From Lunularia cruciata (Eukaryota > Streptophyta > Marchantiopsida > Lunulariales > Lunulariaceae), in assembly GCA_948567375.1 (NCBI GenBank), contig OX419757.1, positions 2,666,001 to 2,730,000 of the forward strand: a stretch of DNA of 64,000 nt, written 5' to 3'. A program made the translations under genes and the position numbers. Positions 23,119 to 35,899 of this stretch are shown piece by piece (the stretch's first letter is position 1; every line of letters begins with the position of its first letter). The notes beneath the pieces were generated by a model. The model worked only from the letters and a program-made list of their open reading frames with translations. It was not told the origin of the DNA and did not search any database.

Positions 23119-24315
23119 GCAGAAGTAAAGACAACAAGCTTTTGCCTCCAAACCGGAGCGACAAATGTGATAGAAGTGGGGAAATAGCCAAATGATTTGG
23201 GAAGCCGGACAAAGTTGATTCGTACATTCTCAGCGTATGCTCACAAGTAGATATTCCAACATTGCTTTACCCTGGGCGACTTATTAAACGAACTCAATCT
23301 AGTAAAGCAGATGACGGGTCTCAGGCATCTTTGATCATCTTCTGTATCTGCAGACATTGTTTATTCTGGACATCGAAAGACGTCAAAGATGGAAGGTCTT
23401 GACATACATCTACTTAAGATGTTCAGTCAGGCAAACCATGCCTAAGCATCATTCACGCATGAGTTAATCTTTGACGGTGGGATGCATGTACATGGTCTGC
23501 CTGACTGCACAGGGACGACCACCCTTCGAGAGCCGAATGAATTGGATGAAAAGATGCAACGGGAACGAGTAATGAGTTAACGAGATAAAGAGTGTACGAA
23601 ACAGTACTTTCGAGCGTTCCTTGCCACCGCTAAGAAACTCCTGGCGTATCACAGGCAGGTGCCATTAACCTCTATACGTTAACTCCATCATCGTAAGCTC
23701 TCTTTATGATTTCCAGTGCACTAAACATGTCTTTGCTTGATCTATGGAACCTCATAGGTGCATCCTACAATCGGTAGACACGACAACGCTCGTACCAGGA
23801 GATTTCGGATGGCCATGATGTACCCAGACGAGTCACGGAATACTGCTTCATGTGTACTATTTGTCTGGTATTCCATCCGACAGTGGTACAAACGCACACA
23901 CACACACACACAATGCTCAGATGGTGCAAGAAGTTGTGCACAACTACAACGTATGCATACGGGGTTATATAACGGTTCGAACTGCATGATTCCATGCCAT
24001 CTCGACTTGCTTCAACGAGACGGCTTGGCTTTTGCCAGGAGCAGGACATTTCGATAAGTCCAGGCAACACACGGGTGTTTGCGTTCCCAGAGCACTTTGA
24101 ATGTATACATTAATATCCCACTCGCCGACATATGGTTCTTTGGCACAACAGGCCGCGTGGAAAGAGTGGCCACAATCTGAGTTCAATTCCCTTACACCAA
24201 GCCAGGAGCACGACCAATTTGAATATAGACCTGCCTGAGATTGAACTTCTCAATTGTAGAAACATCTTGCACCTCATCTATCCATCTTTTCCTCAGTGTC
24301 TCCTAATCAACTCTT
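23119..24315. other. 3' flank of the methyltransferase gene, no gene seen
   Basis: No supported ORF. A (CA)9 microsatellite lies at 23,895-23,912. Overlapping ORFs of about 100 codons on both strands around 23,750-24,070 show no domain and are probably chance products of mixed-composition DNA. Confidence 0.6.
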
Positions 24316-24787
24316 TCCAGCAGTGAAGGTCAAACATGACCATAGCAAATGCATGCGACACCTCCCTTGTCCATTGACCACGGCAACTTTAGTGTAGGTT
24401 TCTCTTAATCGAAACTTTTCAGCACCGTGGGTCAAACATGACCATGGCAATTGCATGCAACACCTCCCGTGTCCCTCGACGCCGGCAACTGCGTGAACGA
24501 AATCACAATCAACCAACCAATTCAAGCTGTGACCACCTCCTGCATGGTCACCCTGCAGGTTTCATCAGCAGATGTCTATAATATAGCATCACAGAGCTCC
24601 GCTTTTCAGCACCGTGGTCAAACATGACCATGGCAATTGCATGCAACACCTTCCGTGTCCCTCGACCCCGGCAACTGCGTGAACGAAATCACAATCAACC
24701 AACCAATTCAAGCCGTGACCACCTCCTGCGTGGTCACCCTGCAGGTTTCATCAGCAGATGTCTATAATATAGCATCACAGAGCTCCA
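24316..24787. repeat. Tandem repeat, period about 187 bp, two full copies plus a partial
   Basis: Units start at 24,415 and 24,602 (each with CTTTTCAGCACCGTGG) and are nearly identical to the shared end CATCACAGAGCTCC. A truncated, more divergent unit precedes them from about 24,316. Each unit contains GTCAAACATGACCATGGCAA and AATCAACCAACCAATTCAAG. Neither unit is coding. It lies between the 3' ends of the two convergent genes. Confidence 0.9.
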
Positions 24788-25169
24788 CTAGACGGTGATG
24801 TTATCGATCCATTGTCCAACTTTATCGATGTCCTTGACTGCCTCTGAATCCTCCGAAGCACTGGGCGTAAAAGACAACTCTGTCTCTACTTTTCTAGCGG
24901 TTTCTTAGACACTATATTGAATGATCTATCTACAAAGAAATGAAGTATATGTACAACGCGTATGAATGCGTGGATAGGAAAATATCCAAGGGCGAGTCGC
25001 CAATTAACAATTTCCTCTTTCAGAGGGAGAACTAAGTAACTAAAATTTAGGTGCTGATCACATAGTTGCGTCTACTGGATATGCGCATCGTTGGTAATGA
25101 ATGAACTGCATATAACAAAAACCATATGTTTCTTCGTCTAATTGTTCCAATTGTTCAGCTTACAAGTTG

Positions 25170-27051
25170 TTAGACACGCTTCAGTACCACCAAAGCCAAC
25201 ACAAGGATTGTAAGCACCATGCAAGCTTTCAGAGGCTTGTCCAGAGGATCACTATCCTTTCCACCAAAAACTTTCTGGTCTAAGAACCCAAAGACGTTGC
25301 CAACCAAATCTACGAGAGTGTCCATAACTTCAAAAACCAGATTTTTGACGCAGAGCAGAGCCACAACAAAGGGGTTCTCGCGTCCACGACTGTCTTTGAT
25401 AATCGACTTCGTTTTCTCCTTGAAAGATCCTGTGTACAATTTTTCAACCATGATAGTTAACAACTAGACTTTCCTATAGTCCTTTAGAGCCAGTAAAACC
25501 CTCTTGAGATTGTGAAGTCTTAAAGCAGATGCACAGATAATCTGGCCAGCACATTTAGTAGAATAGATGCAATATATTCTATGCAGATTATTGGTCTTCC
25601 AAAATGGTAATGAATTGTCAACTTTAGTCAAAGTAGATGGAGCTGATGGCAGTAGAAGTCCAATTCTGACTAAAGGAGCTTGAACTGTCAACTTTAGTCA
25701 GAACTTCAAAGCCTGAAACTTATCGTCTTTTACACCGCGGAGAAAGGTTGAAACAAAGATTATGATCAGACGGGTAGGAAATACCTTCTGCGAGAGGCAA
25801 TTTCACACTTTTTGAACGTAGTAACTCCTGCACTTTTTCATTCTTTACAAAGGCATCCCAGATGGCGGGATCTTTAGCCAGAGATACAACCGCGGCCTGT
25901 ATAACATACGGGGTATGCAAACTTTAGATCCGTAACTTCGAAAATAGTCATTCGCGAGAACAGACATGTTTCAGTTAGTAGGATTGTCCTCTGGATAATT
26001 CGGTAATCAATCTACAAATTGAAACGAAGCTTGCCTTCTCGACTCTATGCAATATTTCACATTTATTACAGGGGTTCAATTGTGGGATTACAGGAGTGGG
26101 AAAGTGCAAAAAGGATAGCGAACCTGAATATCAGGATCGCGTTGGAGTAAATCAACGCAGTGCGCCACCACGCTGTTAGTTCCTCGAACCGACATGGCTT
26201 GAGGGTTGCCCTCCCCTGATGAACTCGACCTAGGACCTTCAGATGACGTCCCTGGCTGAAATGATGTTGATGTCGAAGTCGACGCCTGTTCTGCATTCGG
26301 AGCTGATGGCAGTAGAAGTTCTTGATCGTCATGGAGAAGTTCCTTGGACGATGAGGATTCGACGTCTGAATCTGGGACTGGGGTCTCATTGCAAGACTTC
26401 TGCTTTTGATCTCTAAGGCTTAGGTAGTCTGTGCACTCTCCACTGGAAAATGTTCGATACATAATTAGATCCCACCGTCATTGATAAGCGATCATAGATG
26501 ATATGTTCACAAAAGCCCCCTACCTGCATCTTCCGTATAAACTCATTACGCGTCTTTAAGTGAAAAAGATTTGCAGCCCCGTGAGACTAAAGTGATAACC
26601 CGAGAAATAGGTCCTACAAACATGCGTGACGACAAGACTGAATCTAACTTCCTCTAGTAACTTACGATTCCTGTTAATAAGATCGATCTGAAAAGTTCAT
26701 GCGGAGGTAACATGCACGTATCGACAAATTTTCTTACGATTGAGGTTCCTACAGCTGAGTTGATAATTACTTTTGGATAAAGGTCGCCTGTAAATCCCTG
26801 GTGGCTTCTTCCACTTCTTCTTGAGAAGGAACTCCTCCCATAAAAGCGCTGTAGAAGTCTTCATGGCAAAAGTCGTATTCATCCTCGATATAATTGGGGC
26901 CCGGAGAGGGTTTTGAAAGCCTGGATTGAGCATCTTCTCGAAACTTCTTCATAGGGAACTCAGCATGCGCAGCTGCACTCGATACAGATACGACGGCGGC
27001 TGTTGCTGCAGCACCGGCGGTGCTAGCAACTTTCGACAGGCTCCGCAACAT
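25170..27051 (-). CDS. Conserved-looking protein of unknown function with C-terminal membrane anchor, at least 4 exons
   Basis: Exons on the minus strand: A, 27,100-26,771; B, 26,442-26,124; C, 25,896-25,785; D, 25,429-25,170. All junctions have GT-AG ends and join in frame. From the ATG at 27,051 this gives 323 residues. Codons stay open upstream of that ATG to the acceptor at 27,100, so a further 5' coding exon is possible. The N-terminus is Ala/Val/Ser-rich (MLRSLSKVASTAGAAATAAV), like a targeting or membrane segment. An acidic stretch YIEDEYDFCHEDFYSAF follows. Exon B is Ser/Thr-rich and probably disordered. Then come VVAHCVDLLQRDPDIQ and AAVVSLAKDPAIWDAFVKNE, which look like a folded helical domain. 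The protein ends in the hydrophobic ACMVLTILVLALVVLKRV. That suggests a tail-anchored membrane protein facing the cytosol. I cannot name the family. It converges on the methyltransferase gene. Confidence 0.75.
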
Positions 27052-27100
27052 ACTTTGCAGGAGGAATTCCTTGTCAGAGATAGTCAACTGGTGAAGTCCA

Positions 27101-28060
27101 CTGCAAACATCAACGTAAATTCAAGAAAATGTATGACAATCTCACAAGATTCTCTCGGCAAGATCTGCATCGCATTCAATCTCTGAGTACGCAACTTGCT
27201 CCAGGGAATTTCACAGCAGGTCGATAAGGCTCCAGCCACTAAATCAGTACCAACTTCTCGTAGTGGAAAAATATAATTTCACACCATCAAGTCGACAATC
27301 GTTTACGCCGAAGAGCAACGCTTAGGAGACCAGAATAGCAATACGTTACCTCTTAAAACGCAAGAAAGAGAGAATTGCGAGTAGCACCAGAGTACAATCA
27401 TCACAAACGAAATTCACAACCGGCTCTACATAATCAGGACATGCATACGCCGCACGAATCATCTGGCTTCCTAATATGGACCCGTGCTGGTGTAGCAGAC
27501 TTCACCAGAACAATCGCGCGATCTCACAAAAGATAAACCAATTCCATTCAACAAATCAATAGAACACAATCACGGGCGGTCGTGAATCACTACAACTTCT
27601 CTGACCTCTCACGCATGTTTCCCGATCTTTCAAAAATTCTGTAACCAATCGACATCTTCCTTCCCCCTCGGAACGGAAACCACCGCAAACAACAACACCA
27701 CAACCGATCATTGTAATGACGACGCCAGGCGGATCCAGCAGGCGAACGGCTTACCTTGCCTGAACGGTGCGCCCGCACTCGCACTCACAGATAGACGCTT
27801 GCGCTGAGCGCCCAAATTGATTGCACCTGTAGAAAATTGCGGGCCTTAAAGCGTCGCCTTCCAGCTCTCCCTCCAAGCTCTAGAGGAGCGCTCGTTCTTT
27901 CTCGAGCAAGAGAGGAGAGAGAAGAGCGAAGAAGAAGGAGAGAACATTCTGTCGAACTCCGTTTGCAATATTTACTGCTTTGTTCGCCGGGACCACGAAT
28001 CTGCCGACCACTTCGCCGGAACCGAGCCTTCACGGGCACGGGACCTTCAGTCGTTGCTTT
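27101..28060 (-). promoter_or_regulatory. Probable 5' UTR, first intron and promoter of the anchored-protein gene
   Basis: An acceptor (TTTGCAG) at 27,101-27,107 shows that a transcript exon lies upstream of 27,100. The block 27,590-28,060 is GC-richer, and on the minus strand it contains a long CT-rich run (rc of 27,890-27,945), typical of plant 5' leaders. The exact transcription start cannot be read from sequence. Confidence 0.4.
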
Positions 28061-28474
28061 TAACCCCCGTAAGTTACTTTACCGTTGTCTGCTGTTTACC
28101 CTCCTAGTACGGTTGTCTGTTCCCTCAGTAAATGTCATAGCCGCCACTGAATTGTCTTTCCGGCAACAGACTCGCGCCGGTGTTCGCCTCGGTGGTGTGA
28201 CGTGTACTGGGTGTATGTATGACGTGGTTGTACTCACCGGCTACGCGATGAAGACAGTGACAGCTGACATTGTCATCTCGCACTGCAGTAGAGTCCAGTC
28301 GCCAAAGGTGTTTGCTACGTCGTCAAAACCGAGAGATGTAACTCTATACGCACAAGTTCTGTTGTGCATATTTTGGAAACAGGCTACTGTGGTCCACGCC
28401 AACGGAGGATCTCCATGGTGCAACTGCAATGTTCTCGAAGCGGTGTTTATTTACATTCATCAACCTTTCTATCT

Positions 28475-28612
28475 GGGGGCTTAGCCCCATGTTACCTCTT
28501 TTTTCTCTCCCTTGTACGGCTTGATGGGGTCTTCCCATCCTTCGTTTTTCCTATGCGACAGAAAAGGCGACAGCGTAGGATAACAAGAAGGATGGGAAGA
28601 TCCCATCTAATT
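28475..28612. repeat. 3' ends of two LINE-like copies, tail to tail
   Basis: A plus-strand copy runs 28,475-28,557, from GGGGCTTAGCCCC to CTATGCG. It meets a minus-strand copy read from 28,612 down to 28,558. The two form inverted arms of about 34 bp (28,523-28,557 and 28,574-28,607) with a 16-bp spacer. The same consensus occurs at 30,001-30,160, 57,240-57,325, 57,960-58,075, 59,560-59,710 and 62,941-62,990. Confidence 0.8.
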
Positions 28613-28699
28613 AGAATTAGAATAGAGTTAGAATTACACCCCTCTCCGTCGAATCAAAAGTTGGCTAATAACGGTCGAAGGTCGTAATCCATCGAAGCT

Positions 28700-30000
28700 C
28701 AATCCCTTTATCTACATCAATTCACGTTTCAGTCCAGTCTAGAGTATCATGAGAAAGGAAAGACACAATCTCCCCGACTCAGTTGACATCATGCAGTTTA
28801 CTGCAAAACTAGAACGGGCCAAATTGTCGACCCTGAGTTTCATCTTTTGTGGTAATGGAAATAAACAAACAGTGATGAGAGTAAACACGTTGTAACATAC
28901 TCTCTGATTTGGTGACGGCACAGTAATCACTTCCCGATCACAACACCCGATAGATCGATTTTGAAAGGGGGACCGATTGAGGCGTAGGAGCTTCCTTTAA
29001 CAAATAAAAGAATGCTATCTGAGAAGAACAGGCAAAGAGGCCGGGCAGAAACCTTGACGGTTAGAGCACTGAGAGTACAAGCAGGCTTAAAGTGGGACCA
29101 CTTTGACATAAGAAACGCGTAGAGATAAGAAGGATGGTAGCTGATGACGGGGTTTCAGGGTAATTGCTGGGAAGTCATTGGACGTACTGAATAATGGAGA
29201 AGAAAAGTGCATTAAGCCACGTGGATTGAAGAATCTTTATTCAGGACTATAAGCATACGCTTGGATAAATGTGCATCCAACCTTGGAGGCCTCAAGTCAA
29301 ACGGAATTGCTCTTGGTACGCTACTCACTCTCGTACGTTGTTGGAACTAAAGAAGCCAGACGGATCATTTTTGTCTATTCTATTTTCTCCTTCTGAAGTC
29401 TACCCTGTCTATACTCTTGGGAGGACTAGATCTGCAAGCATCCACCATAAACCTGGAATCTTATAGCATTATACATGTGTACGTCAACGTAAAGCACAAG
29501 ATCCAATTGTTGTTTCCACCCGACAGCGTGATGAATTCCTCCTCGTCTCGAGGGAAAACACATGAAGCGAAAGAGACAAGATTTAGGTAGAGCAAATCTG
29601 GAATTCGAATAGTAACTGCTTTCCCTCGGATATGAGTGCAATACTTCCTTAAAAGTCCGTATGTTCTTCGTTCCTTTCGTATTCATGGGTGGATGGACAG
29701 TCTTCCCGCCTGCACATTCTTTTCCTTATTAAACAATGTGACAAGAGGGCTTATGGAACGCGAGTGCTGATATTGTTACTGCCCCAAGATAGATACAATG
29801 TTGCACTTTATGAAGAATGTCCAATGGAAATTGATTCCAATTGAATAGTGAGAAAGGACCAGATACAGTCAAGTCCAAGCATCCCTAAGATCACGAAAAT
29901 GTGCGGCATGAATCCAAGTCAAAAAATAACGAAGGAGTGGACATAGGAAGACAGCTGAGGAGCTGCTTGTGAAATGATTAAACTAGAAATTGGCTATTCG
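28700..30000. other. Intergenic DNA, no gene seen
   Basis: ORFs are under 90 codons and show no motif. Composition is close to that of the gene island. Confidence 0.6.
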
Positions 30001-30160
30001 GATAATCTTAGGTAGGGCAGATTTCTCGTATCGTTAGGCCCCATTTTATTTCGATACTATTGGTGCCTAGCAACATTTTACCACTTTTGTCTCTCCCTTG
30101 TACGGCTTGAGAGGGTCTTCGCATCCTTCATTTGTTCAATGTGGTCGCCTTTTTCTCGTA
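30001..30160 (+). repeat. 5'-truncated LINE-like 3' end
   Basis: It begins at ATAATCTTAGGTAGGGCAG, the same point in the consensus as 59,565, and ends with GGTCGCCTTTTTCTC. The GGGGC hairpin is degraded to AGGCCCC, but CTCTCCCTTGTACGGCTTGA is intact. Confidence 0.8.
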
Positions 30161-30169
30161 ATTGGCTAC

Positions 30170-31700
30170 TTCTATTGTTACAGATTTTACATGCGATTTT
30201 ACATTTTACAGAATAGCTAGGTGACTTGATGATTCGATAACTCTTGCATCTTGGCAAGATCTAATTCAGGAGCAATGTTGGCTGCACTGCAATCGGTAAT
30301 GTGTCCCCCGCCAGTTGTTTTTTCTCCTCTTTTCTTTTTTCTCAACTCTCAGTGGACCTCATAAAGGCGGTTACCACGTTCTATGTGTTGTTACTCGTAA
30401 ATGATGATAGAAGACTCAGATCGCCATCCGTCTCGGGACCGGCTGTATTTCAAGATATTATTCTTTCTCTTTCCTTTGATGTCCCTACCACTTGACCTCA
30501 CCTTGAGTCATACTTCATAATAGAAGATTCTCGGTCTCGTTTCTGCTGCTGATATTTTGGACTTCTGATGTGATGCGTGATCTCCCATTAGCAGAATAAC
30601 GAGGAATGTCTGCATACATTCTCTTTGGCCCAGTGACCAAATACTGCTGCAGGACCTGGACAAATAACTAGGCGATGCAAACACAGATATAGAAATAGTG
30701 CATAGTTATAGGACCCTAGAAGAAATCCTGTAACATCGTGTGCAACAGTGAGATAAATAACCAGACTGTGACGACCACCGTGGATTGATACATAAATAGA
30801 GCCAAACGAGAAGATCGTAATTGATCTTGACTCTTGACCAGCTGAATTGGCCAACTCGCTTTAGACCAAGTAGATTGAACAAACTCCTATCAACTCCGGG
30901 AGCTTAAAAACCAGTGAAAGCATCCCTAAACCTAAAGCAGCGTCTATCAAATCCTGATCGAAGACATTCACGATCTATAACCACATTACGGTAAACCTAC
31001 TACCTCTATGACTAGTGTCGTTAGGTGCATTCGGCAGTTCATTCTCCGGTCGTTTTCACCGTTTGAACAAATCGGGGTGAAGGAAGGTTTTACTTGCTTT
31101 CCAAACAGGTGAATAAAGATCAAACCCGTCCAATTCTGTATTTTGAGATGTATCTATTAATATACGTCGGAGAGTGTAGAGGATTCAATACTTTACCTTG
31201 AAGGACTGCCTGAATTGATACGCCTTCGAGTCTCATTTTAAAATTCCTCTACCTGTGTAGTTTGTTTCGAAATGTCAAAGTTTGCATTTATAAGTTAAGT
31301 GTGGACTAGTTTCAAATTTACTAAATCAATCTTCAAGCAGCATGTCAACACGATCTCTGTATCTACTACTCTCGCTTTGCACATGATGTCGTTGCCTTAC
31401 GGAGAAGGATATACTTTAATAATAAAAATGGAACGGTCTCTATCTAGTTGGCGAACGTTATTATCTGATTTAATCTGTTACATTCCTCTACGAAGGGTGT
31501 ACATACAGGTGGTTCAAATGGAGGGTCAAAGACTCTAACACAAAATTTGGAATTCCCCATCAATCTTCACGAATCAGCGTACCCTAGATCTTCTCTGGCG
31601 TCCAAGTTTCATGGGTCAGTTGATGTCATGGGATCTACAAGCTCAGATTGGACGCACTTCATCGAGAAGGAAATGGCATGATCAGGAAGATCGGGGTACT
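30170..31700. other. Intergenic DNA, no gene seen
   Basis: No ORF has recognisable content on either strand, and there is no splice-linked series of conserved segments. Confidence 0.55.
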
Positions 31701-31702
31701 CT

Positions 31703-31756
31703 CGGACTGAAACAAAGTTTAGGAAGGTTACCGCCCCTGAACTTTGTTTCAGTCCG
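31703..31756. repeat. Perfect 17-bp inverted repeat with 20-nt loop
   Basis: CGGACTGAAACAAAGTT (31,703-31,719) pairs exactly with 31,740-31,756. Either strand could fold as a stem-loop. It could be a miniature transposon remnant or a small hairpin RNA; there is no further support. Confidence 0.85.
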
Positions 31757-31900
31757 TGAGCAAGCATCAGAAATGGACAGTAGCCCGATATTGGCATTTC
31801 GATTTAACGGCATCGCAAGTTGGCAGAACGACTTGATTTAACAAGAAAAGATAACACCCTCGGGACTGTTTATATCCCAAGCGCGATTTAACATTATCTC

Positions 31901-32058
31901 AAGGGTGGACGTGGGTCTAAGTGGCAGCTGCCTGTCTTAGTTGTCAACAAAATTGACAGAATATTTAGCAGTATCCCAACCGTTACTGTCGATGACCCAA
32001 GGATTCACGTGGGTCCAAGTGGTAGCTGTCCGTCTTAGTTTGTCAACAATAATGACAG
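31901..32058. repeat. Direct repeat of about 58 bp, period about 100 bp
   Basis: Two diverged copies (31,901-31,958 and 32,001-32,058) share CGTGGGTC-x-AAGTGG, AGCTG, GTCTTAGTT and GTCAACAA. Just downstream the composition changes to the AT-rich transposon block. Confidence 0.8.
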
Positions 32059-32639
32059 GTTGGACTGGCAATGTTCTTGCATGTTATTTGAGCTATACAG
32101 TTATTTAAAATTGTTTCGTGGTGAGTATAAGGAATACTTGATGAGCATGGACTGGTTCATTGATCTAAGGTTTCCAGCGTTGGGAGAACAAGATTAGATG
32201 ATAGATTATCATAAATCTATCTAATTCATCATACTATATAAAATTAGCATTTCTAGGTTGTTTTCCTTAGTTGTGAAATTGCTTAATTTACATTTCGGAT
32301 GCTACAATGCACTCACTATCATGCAGAATAAAAAAAAAAAATTCCATTTAAACAATGACTTAAAAGCTCACAATGAAAGAATTGGGTGGTTTTGTGCTAG
32401 TAGTGAAAGTAGTTAATGAGTGAGGGACACATTTTTCTGCTGAAAGCATGTGTACATTTATCTACCGAGGGAAAAACAAGATACTCAAATCCAATACATA
32501 TGCCAATCATGTTCACAAATGTTGAGGTTTTTTAAAGCATTACATTTTTTACGCAATATTCACACATCTTAACACCAAGGAAGTATCAGTGGACTACTTT
32601 GGTCTAGATAGCTCTAAATTATTGCATAGGTTTTTATTC

Positions 32640-33120
32640 AGGCCGACAAGAAAGTGCATTTTTGCAACCCAATTGTTACAAGGATCTATTACACTCATGG
32701 GAATTCAATCATATCAATGCGAATTGTATTCCCTACGAACAAGATTATGAAGAGATTGCAAACCTAGAGTTGAGAAAGTATATAGACAGTGTTAAAGCTC
32801 AACAAGCGAAGCAAAGCGAGAAGCGGTTGATGCAATTATTGATATAGTTACGTGCTTGGATGAGTCATTAAATACGTTAAAAATTCAGATTAGTTGATGC
32901 ATTTATTGGTGCAACTACTTGCTTCGATGAGTCATTAAATACGTTAAAAATTCAGATTAGTTGATGCATTTATTGGTGCAACTACTTGCTTCGATGAGTC
33001 TTTGCTTAAGTTGAGAGATCAGATTACTCAACTATCTATTTTATCTAGTGATGTAGAACAAATATTAAGTGAGATATGCAAGTTAAAGAAAGCACCGAGT
33101 AAATTTAATCATTATTACTA
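32640..33120 (+). pseudogene. Unidentified coding remnant with a 67-bp tandem repeat
   Basis: An open run at 32,662-32,847 (LHSWEFNHINANCIPYEQDY and onward) leads into a 67-bp unit repeated from 32,828, 32,895 and 32,962. The third unit is partial and diverges after 33,000. Units 2 and 3 are identical where they overlap. Read in frame, the last unit continues as LVDAFIGATTCFDESLLKL, then to KKAPSKFNHYY and a stop. Because 67 is not a multiple of three, the duplication breaks the frame. I do not recognise the protein; it looks helical. Confidence 0.4.
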
Positions 33121-35890
33121 AAAGGAATGAAATTCCTTTTGTATGTAAAGGCTTTGTTGTTTAAAATAAAGTGTTGGGGTGTTAAATTGTTCAACTTGTT
33201 GGAGTTCCTTCCTTTGTGGTTGAATTAATTGAGTTTATGTGCATCTTTCAAAGTCAACATGTAGATATATTTATTGTGTTAAAATATTTGGTGACAATCC
33301 ATACCTTTGGAAGCACATTGCATCATTTGTTTTTTTGGGAAGAGCATAAGAGGCATATGAAATTGTTGGTCCAAAACTATCATTCAAGACTTACTATCAA
33401 ATACATTTATTTTAAGAGCATATTTGACTCACTATTTAAGTTAAATCTACAACTATATGTGAGATGGTAAGTTGTTGAAAAGGCCAATTAATATCAAGTT
33501 GCTCAATCTTTGAACATTTTCCTAGAGTTTGGATGGCATTTTGGGCTACCTTTTTGATCTCCAAATTGATGGGTCCAAAATTTTGGGATATATCCCTCAA
33601 AGTTTGGAACAATAGGTCCAAAATACTAAACTAAGTTTCCAAAAGACTATTTCCTCAAAGGACCATACCACTTTCCCAATATGTTAAAGGAGAAATACAA
33701 AGTTTTGGAATGCACACTTGGACTTTGGGTTAGCATTTCCCAAATGTTGAATAGTTTACCTCACCATTGGTGCACATTATCACATGTTAGTTGGTATGTT
33801 GATTTTTCAAAATTAAAGTGCTAGATTACAATAGAAGGAATGGTATTTAAGGACATGGAGTGTTGTTGCAAGAAGTAGCATATACTTCTTGCATTTAGTG
33901 ACATGTATATTTTTGAGTTTATGATCTTGAGGTAAAATCAAACTTGATTGTTGTAATGTGCTAAGTATGTTATGTAAATAAGAGGTTATTATGTATTAAG
34001 GGATTTCTTATGGTATCAATTAATTGAGAAGTAAAGATTTTGGAGTTTGGAGATTGATCACATGATTATGTGTACGATGATTCATTTTATAATTAAATGT
34101 AAATTTTTAGAGAGGTTTTAAGGTTTGATCTTCTAGTTGTTTAAGAGCTTTTAAAATAAGATTTGGTTACAATCTAATTAAAAGATGAACTAACACTTGA
34201 TTTAAGATTGCAAGACTCTTTCACAAATGTCCAATGCCTTTTTGTCTTGCTAGCTCTCAAATTTATCATCTAAATCAACTATAACTATAATTGAGTTACA
34301 TCTCATATTAACCGCTTGCTAATGTGAGGTATATCTTATCCTACTTACCTCTAATTGCTAATTTTCAAATGTTATATAATTATAAAAAATTTCATACTTT
34401 GCTTATCAAGAATTATCTTTAGATCCACACTATAACTATCAAGTCTTCATTTTAATCTTCATCACTACTTCAAAATCATTGTTTCTTCTATAATCATTAT
34501 CATTTATGCTCTCAAATTGAGTGGCCTCTTGTATTTTCTTCCAAATTCATGGATCATGTCCATCTTGTTGAGAAGTCAAATTCTTGTCTACTTGCCCTTG
34601 ATGGTCCAAAGATAGTGATGAACTATAAACCTTATTCATAAGGGTAAGAAGAAACACATAAGGAATTTATGAGCTTATCAATATACTTCTTCTTTTGGCT
34701 AGACCCACTAAGACTAAAAAAGGACTTTGTGAAAGCATTATGCTAGGTAGCTCAGCTTGTGTATGTCTCCCTATTACTTTTGACAACAATTTTATAATAG
34801 GACTTGGCTCCATGATCTATCATGTATAAATATCTATATTGAGATGGATTGTTGTGAAAAACAAGATCATAATGCACAAAAGTTTAGTTTGTATATGTAT
34901 ATATTTTTATAAAATCAATATATTAAAAAAATTGGCTTCAAAAATCATCAAGAGTAAATATCAATAGTAAGTAAGATGTTTCCATAAACAAGATCATAGT
35001 ACCAAGTAACTTAGCTTGAGTGTGTTTCTAAATTTCTTCTAAGGTTGATATTCTAAGACAACTTTTGTGGTATTATGAATTTTCAAAAAATTTAATTTTC
35101 TTCTTAGTTCTTTACTTTTTTATTTCTGTCAGAAGTATATTTTACAAAATATGGAATGATCTCTTTACTTTGCACTTCTTTGTAGAAGATAAATATGGTT
35201 TCTTGAGTCCAGTTCAAATCCTTAGATGAACTAGAGATGAAGTGTAAAGAAAAAAGAATGAAGGTTGGTCCTTAAAACCAAAGATGAAGGAAGCTCAATC
35301 AAAGAGTGGACAGTCAAAGTTCACAACTGAACGACAGGAGGTAAAAGGAACTTGAATTTTCTTGATAATGCTTTACATTCCAATGATGTTCATTGCAAGA
35401 GCTACCTAACTATCATACGACTAAGTAGAATGGAAAAAGATTGATAAGGCAAGTTGATGGAACCAAGTTGGAGTCTAAATTAATAGAAATCATCCCCATT
35501 ACATTCTTGTATAAAGAACATTGGCAACAAATTCAAAGTCAAGAGAAATTGTAGAATTAATCAAAGTTGAGAGAAATTTATCATGGGAAATTTGAGCATG
35601 GAATGCGCATGAGAGTGAGGAGAATCAAAGGTATTCTAGAGGAATGCATTTGAAAAATTTTGTGAGGACTTTGAACCTCAAAGCTCTTATGATTGAGAAA
35701 TTTGAAATCATAGCATGCAATGATTTCAAGAAGAAACTCCATCCCATTTTCCTATAGTGACATTAGAGCTACATTTCAATAGAGGTGGTAGTTCAAAGAA
35801 AGTGAAGAAAGAAAGGTAGTGTTTTGAAATTGATATACTTTGTTTGAATTCACAAAATTAGATGGTGGATCACTAGCTCTATGTTTTAGA
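33121..35890. other. AT-rich transposon debris, no gene seen
   Basis: No ORF longer than 84 codons and no readable retrotransposon motif. Poly-A/T runs are common. Confidence 0.55.
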
Positions 35891-35899
35891 GCAAGATAA

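Noticed and set aside
27837-28484. 215-codon plus-strand ORF
   Set aside because: It overlaps the probable 5' leader of the minus-strand gene, has no domain, is Arg- and Cys-rich from GC-rich leader sequence, and ends inside a dispersed repeat.
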